From positions 15,938-21,394 of the forward strand of contig PBVS01000009.1 of assembly GCA_002728725.1 (NCBI GenBank): a stretch of 5,457 bases of DNA. The letters are read 5' to 3'. Position 1 is the stretch's first letter; each line of letters opens with the position of its first letter. Source of the stretch: Woeseiaceae bacterium. GTDB lineage: Bacteria; Pseudomonadota; Gammaproteobacteria; Steroidobacterales; Woeseiaceae. A program made the translations under genes and the position numbers. This document shows, in pieces, positions 1 through 5,457 of the stretch. The notes beneath the pieces are model-generated. The model ran no database searches. It was not told the origin of the DNA and saw only the letters and a list, made by a program, of their open reading frames with translations.

Positions 1-816
1 TTCTCGGGCAAAAAATATTGGCGAGAAGAGAATCTAGAGATAATTAAAAACATTGAAACCAACTTTGATCCAAATGATTGGTGGTTTGAGACAACAAAAG
101 CATTTATTTATTGTGAGAATCAACAATTGAAAGAAGCTTGTAAATATGGCGAGAGAGCATGGGATATAGCAAGAAATGGAAACTGCGCTCACACTATTTC
201 GCATATTCATTATGATACAGACTCCTATGAATTAGGCCGATCCTTTATATTGGATTGGTCATCCTCAAAGGAGGGGGAAAACTCTAGAATGAAACATCAT
301 TTAAGGTGGCATGATGCATTGCTCGCAATTAAATTAAAAAAAATTGAAGAGATAAATGATATCTATGAGAATTACATGTTAGCTGATAAAGATACATCGC
401 CTTTGGAGTATCTCGCTGATAACGCTTCAATATTGTGGTACTGCAAGATTAATGGTATCGAGATACCTGATAGTTGGATGATTGAAATGTATGATTATGC
501 AAATACATTATTTCCTGATTTTGGCTTTAACTTTGCAGATATGCATAAGTTAATGGTTGCTTCAGCTTTAAAGCCTGAAAAACAGGCATCTTTGTTAAGA
601 AAATTGGATAAAAATGTTGAATCTGATGTTCTATTGATAAACTTGTTCAATGGTTTTATTTCTTTTCTGAAAAAAGATTATAAAGATTCAGAAAGGTTAT
701 TGTCGATGGTTGTAAAAGATGAAGCAACATTTGGCGGAAGTAATGTACAAAGAAAGATTTTAAAAGAGACGCTAGAAAGAGCTGTTTGTTTAAATAAACT
801 ACATATAAATCAGTAA
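1..816 (+). CDS. TTC38-like tetratricopeptide repeat protein, 3' part (5' end outside window)
   Basis: The reading frame is open from base 1, so this is the C-terminal 271 residues of a longer protein. The first start-like codon (TTG at 127) lies inside a conserved stretch and is not a real start. The sequence resembles the TTC38 family of alpha-helical TPR-like proteins, recognised from memory by its order of motifs: DWWFE near residue 29, HTISHIH at 64-70, a KHHLRWHDALL block at 98-108 matching the family's histidine/tryptophan-rich helix, then LADNASILW and FADMHKLM further on. TTC38 proteins run to roughly 470 residues, so about 200 are probably missing upstream. They have no established enzymatic role, and the bacterial members are uncharacterised. 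There is no signal peptide or membrane segment in the visible part. The gene is followed by 119 bp carrying a promoter for the next gene, so it is probably a separate transcription unit. The family call is fairly sure; the function is unknown. Confidence 0.75.
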   Translation, partial: FSGKKYWREENLEIIKNIETNFDPNDWWFETTKAFIYCENQQLKEACKYGERAWDIARNGNCAHTISHIHYDTDSYELGRSFILDWSSSKEGENSRMKHHLRWHDALLAIKLKKIEEINDIYENYMLADKDTSPLEYLADNASILWYCKINGIEIPDSWMIEMYDYANTLFPDFGFNFADMHKLMVASALKPEKQASLLRKLDKNVESDVLLINLFNGFISFLKKDYKDSERLLSMVVKDEATFGGSNVQRKILKETLERAVCLNKLHINQ

Positions 817-848
817 TATAAAAAAACTTTATCAAGTTAAATATAGGC

Positions 849-866
849 ATTAATTCTCCATTAATT
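849..866. repeat. Short direct repeat ATTAATT, two copies 11 bp apart
   Basis: ATTAATT occurs at 849-855 and again at 860-866, a centre-to-centre distance of 11 bp or about one helical turn. The pair lies just upstream of the predicted -35 of the methyltransferase promoter. ATTAAT is itself palindromic. This could be an activator or repressor site, but in DNA this AT-rich it may well be chance. Confidence 0.2.
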
Positions 867-881
867 GATTCATAAAACTGG

Positions 882-911
882 ATGAAAATTTTACCTATTT
901 CAGCATATAAT
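882..911 (+). promoter_or_regulatory. Predicted sigma-70 type promoter for the lipid-modification operon
   Basis: A perfect -10 hexamer TATAAT lies at 906-911. The best -35 is ATGAAA at 882-887, which matches TTGACA at four of six positions, with an 18-bp spacer. An alternative is TGAAAA at 883-888 with a 17-bp spacer. Transcription would start near 918, leaving a leader of only about 18 nt before the ATG at 936. This is the only sizeable gap in the window and it precedes the first gene of a tight cluster, so it is the natural place for the operon promoter. The -10 is clear and the -35 is weak, which could mean help from an activator. Confidence 0.5.
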
Positions 912-935
912 AACCTCAAAAGAGCAATATAGATT

Positions 936-1991
936 ATGCTAAAAAAATTAAATAATTCATTGATAATCTTAACTGAGAAAGGAATCTTACCGGATTTTAT
1001 AATTAGATTTGGCATAAGACTTTTGCTTAAAAAACGGCTTTTAGATATCAAAAGCTCAGATTGTGATGATGCATCAATCAATCAAATGCAAATGATATCA
1101 AAAATGGATAAATCTCCAGTTGCAACGAACACCTCAGATGCCAACGAGCAGCACTACGAAGTGCCAGCAGACTTCTATAAATTGGTACTTGGTGATCATT
1201 TTAAATACAGCTGTTGTTTTTGGTCCGAAAATGAAAAAGACCTTAATGACGCTGAAGTAAAATCTCTCTTAACAACATGCGAAAGAGCAGGTTTGCAAGA
1301 TGGTCAACAAGTACTTGATATGGGTTGTGGTTGGGGTTCACTGAGTTTATGGATTGCTGATAATTATCCCAATTCATCAGTAACGTCGGTTTCTAATTCA
1401 CGAACCCAAAAAGAATTTATCGATCACATGGCCAGAAAGAAAGGGCTAAAGAATATTGAGGTAATCACACATGATATGAAAGATTTCAATATTGATAAGA
1501 AGTTTGATCGAATTGTGTCAATAGAAATGTTCGAGCACATGAAGAATTACAGAAAGTTATTTAGTAGGGTTTCGTCATGGCTTAAAGATGATGGGTTATT
1601 TTTCATGCATATCTTCTGCCATAAAAATGTACCTTACGAGTTTATTGATAAAGGGCCGAATGACTGGATGAGTCGTTATTTTTTCACAGGTGGGATAATG
1701 CCGAGTGATGATTTACCTCTTTTCTTTCAGGATCATCTGCTAATAAGAAACAGATGGAGATGGAATGGATTCCACTATGCTAAAACATGCAATACCTGGC
1801 TTGAAAACATGGATTCAAAAAAAACTTCTTTAATGCCTATAATGAAGAGTGTATATGGAAGTGATCATAAGCAGTGGTGGCAAAGATGGAGAATTTTCTT
1901 CATGTCTTGCGCTGAACTTTTTGCTTTTAATGATGGAAATGAGTGGTATATAGGTCACTTTCTCTTTAGTAAAAAGACGGCAGAGAAGTAA
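936..1991 (+). CDS. Coclaurine N-methyltransferase-like SAM-dependent methyltransferase (Cfa superfamily)
   Basis: This 351-residue class I SAM-dependent methyltransferase belongs to the cyclopropane-fatty-acid-synthase superfamily. It looks closest to the branch containing plant coclaurine N-methyltransferase (CNMT). An amphipathic N-terminus (LPDFIIRFGIRLLL, about 18-31) matches the CNMT N-terminal helix and supports the start at 936 over the ATGs at codons 51-57. EQHYEVP is at 71-77, and the SAM-binding motif I VLDMGCGWG at 126-134. SIEMFEHMKNY at 195-205 carries the conserved E197, E200 and H201. FCHK is at 227-230, RYFFTGG at 247-253, and the C-terminal AELF and EWYIGHFLF blocks end the domain. 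By remembered alignment, C93, E200, H225 and Y281 fall at the bicarbonate-site positions of E. coli Cfa. The substrate is unknown: an amine, a lipid head group or an acyl chain are all possible. Context favours a lipid. It is the first gene of the cluster, with a weak AAAAGAG ribosome site at 918-924, and ends 3 bp before the next gene. Confidence 0.9.
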   Translation: MLKKLNNSLIILTEKGILPDFIIRFGIRLLLKKRLLDIKSSDCDDASINQMQMISKMDKSPVATNTSDANEQHYEVPADFYKLVLGDHFKYSCCFWSENEKDLNDAEVKSLLTTCERAGLQDGQQVLDMGCGWGSLSLWIADNYPNSSVTSVSNSRTQKEFIDHMARKKGLKNIEVITHDMKDFNIDKKFDRIVSIEMFEHMKNYRKLFSRVSSWLKDDGLFFMHIFCHKNVPYEFIDKGPNDWMSRYFFTGGIMPSDDLPLFFQDHLLIRNRWRWNGFHYAKTCNTWLENMDSKKTSLMPIMKSVYGSDHKQWWQRWRIFFMSCAELFAFNDGNEWYIGHFLFSKKTAEK

Positions 1992-1994
1992 ACA

Positions 1995-2531
1995 ATGGAC
2001 AAACTGCTGAACTTTATATTATTTCAGATCGGATGGTTCTCCGCGGTATTGGGAGGAGCATCAGGAAGACCTTGGTTTGGTGTTATTGTAATTTGTTTTA
2101 TTGTGTTATTTCGTCTTTCACGTGTTGATTCTATTAAGGAAGAATTAACGTTAATTTTAATTATTGCCGTTACAGGGGGTTTATTGGATAGTATTTTTGT
2201 CTATTTGGAATGGATTTCATATCCTTCTGGACATATCAATGAATATTTAACTACTTATTGGATTATTGCTATGTGGATGTCTTTTGCGACAACACTAAAC
2301 TCATCTATGGCTTGGTTGAAAAAATCAAAACTATTATCAAGTTTCTTCGGTTTTTTCGGGGGACCTTTAACTTATTATGGTGGTTACAAATTAAATGCCA
2401 TTGAATTTAGTGATTTTAATTCTGCAATGATCGGTCTCGCTTTTGGATGGGCTGTGATCATACCGTTGCTTTTGATATTAGCTGACAGCTTGTATGTTTT
2501 TTTTCACCAAAGTAATGAGAAAATAACATAG
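1995..2531 (+). CDS. DUF2878 family inner-membrane protein
   Basis: This 178-residue, very hydrophobic protein has about five or six predicted membrane segments, at roughly 5-22, 27-42, 50-72, 84-105, 112-130 and 143-168. The opening NFILFQIGWFSAVLGG (6-21) followed by RPWFG (25-29), and the later GGPLTYYGGYKLNA (122-135), are the pattern I associate with DUF2878. That family is functionally uncharacterised and is often found beside DUF1365, COG2907 and Cfa genes. Charged and polar residues inside or next to segments (D65, E72, Y74, E83) could be functional but are not a known catalytic motif. The start is set by a GAGAAG ribosome site at 1983-1988, overlapping the end of the previous gene, and the 3-bp gap suggests translational coupling with the methyltransferase. 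A role as membrane partner or transporter for the lipid pathway is inference. The family call is fairly confident; the function is unknown. Confidence 0.8.
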   Translation: MDKLLNFILFQIGWFSAVLGGASGRPWFGVIVICFIVLFRLSRVDSIKEELTLILIIAVTGGLLDSIFVYLEWISYPSGHINEYLTTYWIIAMWMSFATTLNSSMAWLKKSKLLSSFFGFFGGPLTYYGGYKLNAIEFSDFNSAMIGLAFGWAVIIPLLLILADSLYVFFHQSNEKIT

Positions 2532-2539
2532 AAAGGGAT

Positions 2540-2543
2540 GGAG
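2540..2543 (+). promoter_or_regulatory. Ribosome binding site that favours the internal lipocalin start
   Basis: GGAG at 2540-2543, within a purine-rich run from 2532, sits 12 nt before the ATG at 2556. The earlier in-frame ATG at 2538 abuts the AAAGGG run with no spacer, and it would put six extra residues (MEYIYY) before an otherwise normal signal peptide. The 2556 start is therefore preferred. Confidence 0.5.
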
Positions 2544-2555
2544 TATATTTACTAT

Positions 2556-3092
2556 ATGAAAAATTTAAACAAAAACATATTTGCGTTTATTGTCTTGATT
2601 TGTTTATCTTCATGCTCGGCACATAACCGAGAAATGGAAACGATTGAATATCTCGATATAGAGAGATTTATGGGCGATTGGTATGTGATTGCAAATATAC
2701 CAACATTCCTTGAGAAAAATATCTTCAATGCAGTAGAGAAATATACACTCGATAGTGATGGAACCATTCAAACAGAATTCTCTTTTAATAAAGGTGGATT
2801 CGATGGCGAAAGAAAATCATACAAACCAAGAGGATTCATAAAAGACACCAACTCAAATGCTCTGTGGGGCATGCAGTTTATTTGGCCAATAAAGGCTGAT
2901 TTTAGAGTTGTATACGTTGCCAATGACTATTCCTACACCATTATCGCGCGAAATAAACGAGATTATGTTTGGTTGATGTCCAGAAACCCTGAAATGGATG
3001 AAGAAACTTATTCGCAAGCCATCAATTTTATAGAAGAGATTGGCTACGATATTGATAAAATAGTTAAAGTTCCTCATCAGTGGCAGAAATAG
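2556..3092 (+). CDS. Blc-type bacterial lipocalin, predicted outer-membrane lipoprotein
   Basis: This 178-residue lipocalin resembles E. coli Blc, which binds lysophospholipids and fatty acids at the outer membrane. Residues 1-19 form a lipoprotein signal (basic start, hydrophobic FAFIVLI core) ending in the lipobox LSSC, with lipid attachment expected at C20. Serine at +2, rather than aspartate, predicts sorting to the outer membrane. The mature part carries the lipocalin GxW signature (MGDWYVIANIP, 39-49), a DSDGTIQ strand turn (66-72), and the Blc-like C-terminal block DYVWLMSRNP (136-145). Length fits the family. An ATG at 2538 in the same frame would add six residues but has no properly spaced ribosome site. 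The gene lies 24 bp after the DUF2878 gene and 23 bp before the oxidoreductase gene, inside the lipid cluster. A role in carrying or storing modified or damaged lipids is inference from family and context. Confidence 0.9.
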   Translation: MKNLNKNIFAFIVLICLSSCSAHNREMETIEYLDIERFMGDWYVIANIPTFLEKNIFNAVEKYTLDSDGTIQTEFSFNKGGFDGERKSYKPRGFIKDTNSNALWGMQFIWPIKADFRVVYVANDYSYTIIARNKRDYVWLMSRNPEMDEETYSQAINFIEEIGYDIDKIVKVPHQWQK

Positions 3093-3115
3093 AAAAATTA
3101 AGCTGACATAGTTCT

Positions 3116-4378
3116 ATGCGTCAAAAAAAATTGAAGATCGCAATTGTTGGCTCAGGCATATCAGGATCAACTGCTGCCTATCTCTTATCTGAGAGTCACG
3201 ATATTACTGTTTACGAAAAAAATGATTACATGGGCGGCCATGTTAATACTGTTGATGTTGACGTTGATGGTAAAAAATTTGCTATCGATACTGGATTTAT
3301 TGTTTTCAACGACAAGACTTACCCAAATTTTATGAAACTTTTGCATGATATAGGCCAAGAAACACAGAACAGTACAATGAGTTTCAGTGTAAAAAATGAA
3401 AATTTAAATCTTGAGTATAATGGTTCTAGTTTAAATGGCCTATTTTCTCAGAGAGCAAACATATTCAGACCGTCATTTTTGAGAATGATTCGAGATATCA
3501 TCAGATTTAATAAAAATAGGTATTCATCCGAAAATAAAAATCTATCAATTTCAATTGATGAATTTCTGGAGAAGAATAACTACTCGAATGATTTTACTAA
3601 TAATTACCTCCTTCCAATGGCTTCTTCCATCTGGTCCGCAAAACAGGACGAGATTTTGAATATGCCGGTTCGCTTTCTATTGAGATTTTTTGATAATCAT
3701 GGATTGCTTCAACTCAAGGATAGACCTCAATGGATGGTTATCAAGGGTGGTTCAAAAGAGTATTTAAAAAAACTATCAAAAAAATATATGAGTAAGGTGC
3801 ACTTATCCTCCAGAGTTACAGCAATATATCGTAATGATGATTTTGTTGAGATTGATTTAGACAATGGCAGCAAAGCAAAATTCGACTATGTTTTTATCGC
3901 GACTCACAGTGATCAGGCACTGAAGATTCTCAATAATCCATCACAAGATGAAATAAACATTCTTTCAAAAATCAGGTATCAAGAAAATGTGGCTACTTTG
4001 CATACTGATTCATCGTTCATGCCAAAATCAAAAAGATGCTGGGCATCATGGAATTATTATGTAAGTGGAGGTAACTCGAAAAGAGTGAATCTGACCTACT
4101 GCATGAATATACTTCAAGATCTAAAGAGTAAGACTAATTTCCTAGTTACATTAAATGATGACGGGCGAATTGATAGAAAAAAAACCATCAAAACATTTAA
4201 CTATCATCATCCAATATTTGACAATGCAGCTGTTAAAGCTCAGAAAGAGTTCCCAAAAATTAACGGTTCAAATAGAACTTTCTACGTTGGTGCATATTGG
4301 GGAAATGGGTTTCATGAGGATGGTGTACAAAGCGCGATAAATGCACACACAGTGTTTAAGGATATAGCAAATGGATAG
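3116..4378 (+). CDS. COG2907-type NAD(P)/FAD-dependent oxidoreductase (amine-oxidase-like fold)
   Basis: This 420-residue flavoprotein has the amine oxidase/phytoene desaturase-like Rossmann fold. The dinucleotide motif VGSGISGS (11-18) is followed by the ribose-binding acidic residue E34 in VYEKNDYMGGH (32-42). DTGFIVFN (58-65) is typical of the COG2907 group. The C-terminal FAD-contacting segment GAYWGNGFHEDGVQSA spans 392-407. There is no signal peptide, so it is probably cytoplasmic or attached to the membrane surface. COG2907 genes recur next to DUF1365 and Cfa genes, where they are thought to oxidise or desaturate acyl chains. The exact reaction here is not shown by sequence, and the old label 'amine oxidase' is probably misleading. 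The ATG at 3116 places the FAD strand directly after a short basic N-terminus, as usual, although no good Shine-Dalgarno sequence precedes it. The last 8 bp overlap the DUF1365 gene. Confidence 0.9.
   Translation: MRQKKLKIAIVGSGISGSTAAYLLSESHDITVYEKNDYMGGHVNTVDVDVDGKKFAIDTGFIVFNDKTYPNFMKLLHDIGQETQNSTMSFSVKNENLNLEYNGSSLNGLFSQRANIFRPSFLRMIRDIIRFNKNRYSSENKNLSISIDEFLEKNNYSNDFTNNYLLPMASSIWSAKQDEILNMPVRFLLRFFDNHGLLQLKDRPQWMVIKGGSKEYLKKLSKKYMSKVHLSSRVTAIYRNDDFVEIDLDNGSKAKFDYVFIATHSDQALKILNNPSQDEINILSKIRYQENVATLHTDSSFMPKSKRCWASWNYYVSGGNSKRVNLTYCMNILQDLKSKTNFLVTLNDDGRIDRKKTIKTFNYHHPIFDNAAVKAQKEFPKINGSNRTFYVGAYWGNGFHEDGVQSAINAHTVFKDIANG
4358..4363 (+). promoter_or_regulatory. Ribosome binding site of the DUF1365 gene, inside the oxidoreductase gene
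   Basis: AAGGAT at 4358-4363 lies 7 nt before the ATG at 4371 and is one of the best-placed Shine-Dalgarno sequences in the window. It sits within the last codons of the oxidoreductase gene and fixes the DUF1365 start despite the 8-bp overlap. Confidence 0.6.
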
Positions 4379-5132
4379 CTGTATCTTTGAAGGCAAAGTA
4401 GTTCATACAAGGGCAGAGCCAATAGCCCACTCATTTAACTACAGGATCTTCATGATGTTCCTCAAGTTGAATGAGATAGATAGAATATTTGATAGATATT
4501 TTCTATGGGGTACGGGAAAATACAGTTTCGCTCGGTTTCGTAGATCCGATCATATTGGCCCTGAAGAAATACCCATTGATGCTCATATCAGAGATGTGGT
4601 TTTTAAAGAAACCAAAAAAACAATCAAAGGAGATATTTTTTTGCTCACTAACTTAAGTTATTTTGGGTATTGTTTTAATCCAATCAGCATTTACTATTGT
4701 TATGATGAAAATGAAAAACTGGATGTAATTGTTGCAGAAGTCACAAACACACCGTGGGGAGAAATTTGCACATATGTTCTTACAGACAATCTATTGAGTA
4801 ATGATGATAAGTTAAGAAGATTTCAACCTATTAAAAAGATGCATGTATCACCATTCATGTCAATGGAGGTTGATTATGATTGGTTTTTTAATGAGCCCGC
4901 AGAAAAATTAACTGTTAAGATGAGTAATAGTAAAAAAAATAAAACTTTTTTTAATGCATCCATTGGTCTAAAGAGAGTCTCTATTTCATCACTATCTCTT
5001 GCCAGAATGCTAATTATGTATCCACTTATTACGTTAAAAATTATTTTTGGAATTCACTTTCAAGCACTAAAATTATGGCTAAAAAAATGCCCATTTTATG
5101 TGCATCCTGCAAAGAGAAAGACAAACACTTAA
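4371..5132 (+). CDS. DUF1365 family protein (COG3496)
   Basis: This 253-residue protein shows the full set of DUF1365 landmarks. They are R14..P17..H20.F22.Y24 near the N-terminus; FGYCFNPISIYYC (98-110); EVTNTPWGE (123-131); HVSPFM (158-163); and a C-terminal YPLITLKIIFGIHFQALK stretch (217-234) leading to PFYVHP (241-246). Length is normal, so the gene looks intact. The family has no proven biochemical activity. It travels with COG2907 flavoproteins and Cfa-type methyltransferases, which suggests a role in the same fatty-acyl modification pathway. The hydrophobic C-terminal stretch may attach it to the membrane. The start overlaps the previous gene by 8 bp (ATGGATAG contains both start and stop), with its own ribosome site, so the two proteins are probably made by coupled translation in similar amounts. 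The family call is firm; the function is inferred from context only. Confidence 0.92.
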   Translation: MDSCIFEGKVVHTRAEPIAHSFNYRIFMMFLKLNEIDRIFDRYFLWGTGKYSFARFRRSDHIGPEEIPIDAHIRDVVFKETKKTIKGDIFLLTNLSYFGYCFNPISIYYCYDENEKLDVIVAEVTNTPWGEICTYVLTDNLLSNDDKLRRFQPIKKMHVSPFMSMEVDYDWFFNEPAEKLTVKMSNSKKNKTFFNASIGLKRVSISSLSLARMLIMYPLITLKIIFGIHFQALKLWLKKCPFYVHPAKRKTNT

Positions 5133-5167
5133 TTTTTATTTATCAAATGAAAGGATAAAATAAAGGA

Positions 5168-5457
5168 ATGGAATCAAACTCGAATTCTTTGTTAGATAGC
5201 CTCTCGAGAAGCCTTGTTCTCAATAAGATGAAATCCCTGAGATACGGTCATCTTTCATTTTCGGACAACGATCAAGAACAATCATTTGGGGACGAAGGCT
5301 CTTTATTAAAGGCTAAGATTATAATTCATGATCGTAAGTTTTATTCAGAGTTAATTTTTGGTGGCTCACTTGGAGCCGCTGAGGCCTTTATGATGGGTTA
5401 TTGGGAGTGCGATGATCTTACAACAATAGTAAGGATACTATTGATGAATCGATCTGT
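5168..5457 (+). CDS. Cyclopropane-fatty-acyl-phospholipid synthase family methyltransferase, 5' part (3' end outside window)
   Basis: The frame is open from the ATG at 5168 to the window edge and gives 96 residues. An in-frame TAA at 5156 closes it upstream, so 5168 is the first possible ATG. A ribosome site AAGGAT lies at 5151-5156, with a slightly long spacer. A variable N-terminus is followed by LIFGGSLGAAEAFMMGYWEC (62-81) and DDLTTIVRILLMNR (82-95). This is the N-terminal domain pattern of Cfa-family enzymes, which transfer a methylene or methyl group from SAM to double bonds of phospholipid acyl chains. The SAM-binding and catalytic part lies beyond the window, so whether it makes cyclopropane, methyl-branched or furan-precursor chains cannot be judged. 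It follows the DUF1365 gene by 35 bp with no terminator between them, completing the COG2907-DUF1365-Cfa trio. The name cfa is withheld because Cfa-like paralogs with other products are common in such clusters. Confidence 0.85.
   Translation, partial: MESNSNSLLDSLSRSLVLNKMKSLRYGHLSFSDNDQEQSFGDEGSLLKAKIIIHDRKFYSELIFGGSLGAAEAFMMGYWECDDLTTIVRILLMNRS

Noticed and set aside
825..838. Small inverted repeat AACTT-TATC-AAGTT after the TTC38-like gene, as a terminator
   Set aside because: The stem is only 5 bp with one G-C pair, and no T-run follows it on the + strand. A T-run exists on the opposite strand, but there is no minus-strand gene to end there.
866..871. TGATTC as a -35 element of an ECF sigma-E/ChrR-type promoter
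   Set aside because: It is one base from the TGATCC I recall for that class, but no matching -10 lies at the expected distance. The consensus TATAAT explains the region better.
656..1081. 141-codon open frame on the minus strand
   Set aside because: It runs antisense across the end of the TTC38-like gene, the intergenic promoter region and the well-supported N-terminus of the methyltransferase. Its Leu/Phe/Ile-rich translation is typical of antisense AT-rich DNA and matches no family I know.
2538..2555. Upstream in-frame ATG as the lipocalin start
   Set aside because: The purine run abuts it with no spacer, and the six added residues would sit before the basic start of a complete lipoprotein signal peptide. 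The ATG at 2556 fits better.
2552..3077. Two short minus-strand frames (2552-2767 and 2853-3077)
   Set aside because: Both are antisense to the clearly recognised lipocalin and show no domain or ribosome site of their own.
3144..3335. 63-codon frame inside the oxidoreductase gene
   Set aside because: It is an out-of-frame shadow of the FAD-binding N-terminal region, with low-complexity Leu/Ile-rich translation.
4155..4340. 61-codon frame near the end of the oxidoreductase gene
   Set aside because: It is an out-of-frame shadow of the conserved C-terminal FAD segment, with no supporting signal.

Overview
The window is an AT-rich stretch (about one-third G+C by eye, not computed). It holds seven genes, all on the + strand, and the first and last are cut by the window edges. 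A lipoprotein signal on the lipocalin, an N-terminal Cfa-type domain and the COG2907/DUF1365/Cfa gene trio point to a Gram-negative proteobacterium. The low G+C and compact layout would suit a free-living, probably aquatic, gammaproteobacterium, but the sequence does not settle the taxon.

Layout. Positions 1-816 hold the 3' part of a gene for a TTC38-like tetratricopeptide protein. A 119-bp gap (817-935) follows. It contains the only convincing promoter in the window, with a perfect TATAAT at 906-911. From 936 onward six genes are packed tightly: a coclaurine-N-methyltransferase-like SAM methyltransferase (936-1991); a DUF2878 membrane protein (1995-2531); a Blc-type lipocalin lipoprotein (2556-3092); a COG2907 FAD-dependent oxidoreductase (3116-4378); a DUF1365 protein (4371-5132, overlapping the previous gene by 8 bp); and the start of a cyclopropane-fatty-acid-synthase-family gene (5168 to beyond the edge). 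The gaps between them are 3, 24, 23, -8 and 35 bp, so they look like one operon.

How the genes may work together. The oxidoreductase, DUF1365 protein and Cfa-type methyltransferase form a trio that recurs in proteobacteria and is linked to modification of unsaturated acyl chains of membrane phospholipids. In several lineages related genes belong to the singlet-oxygen (ECF sigma/ChrR) response. The inner-membrane DUF2878 protein and the lipid-binding lipocalin fit an envelope-lipid job. The second, CNMT-like methyltransferase gives the operon two enzymes from the same methyltransferase superfamily, and its substrate is unknown. The overall model, a membrane-lipid methylation and oxidation pathway, is inference. 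No regulator lies in the window. No RNA genes, mobile elements or CRISPR arrays were seen, and no stretch of more than 300 bases lacks a gene.
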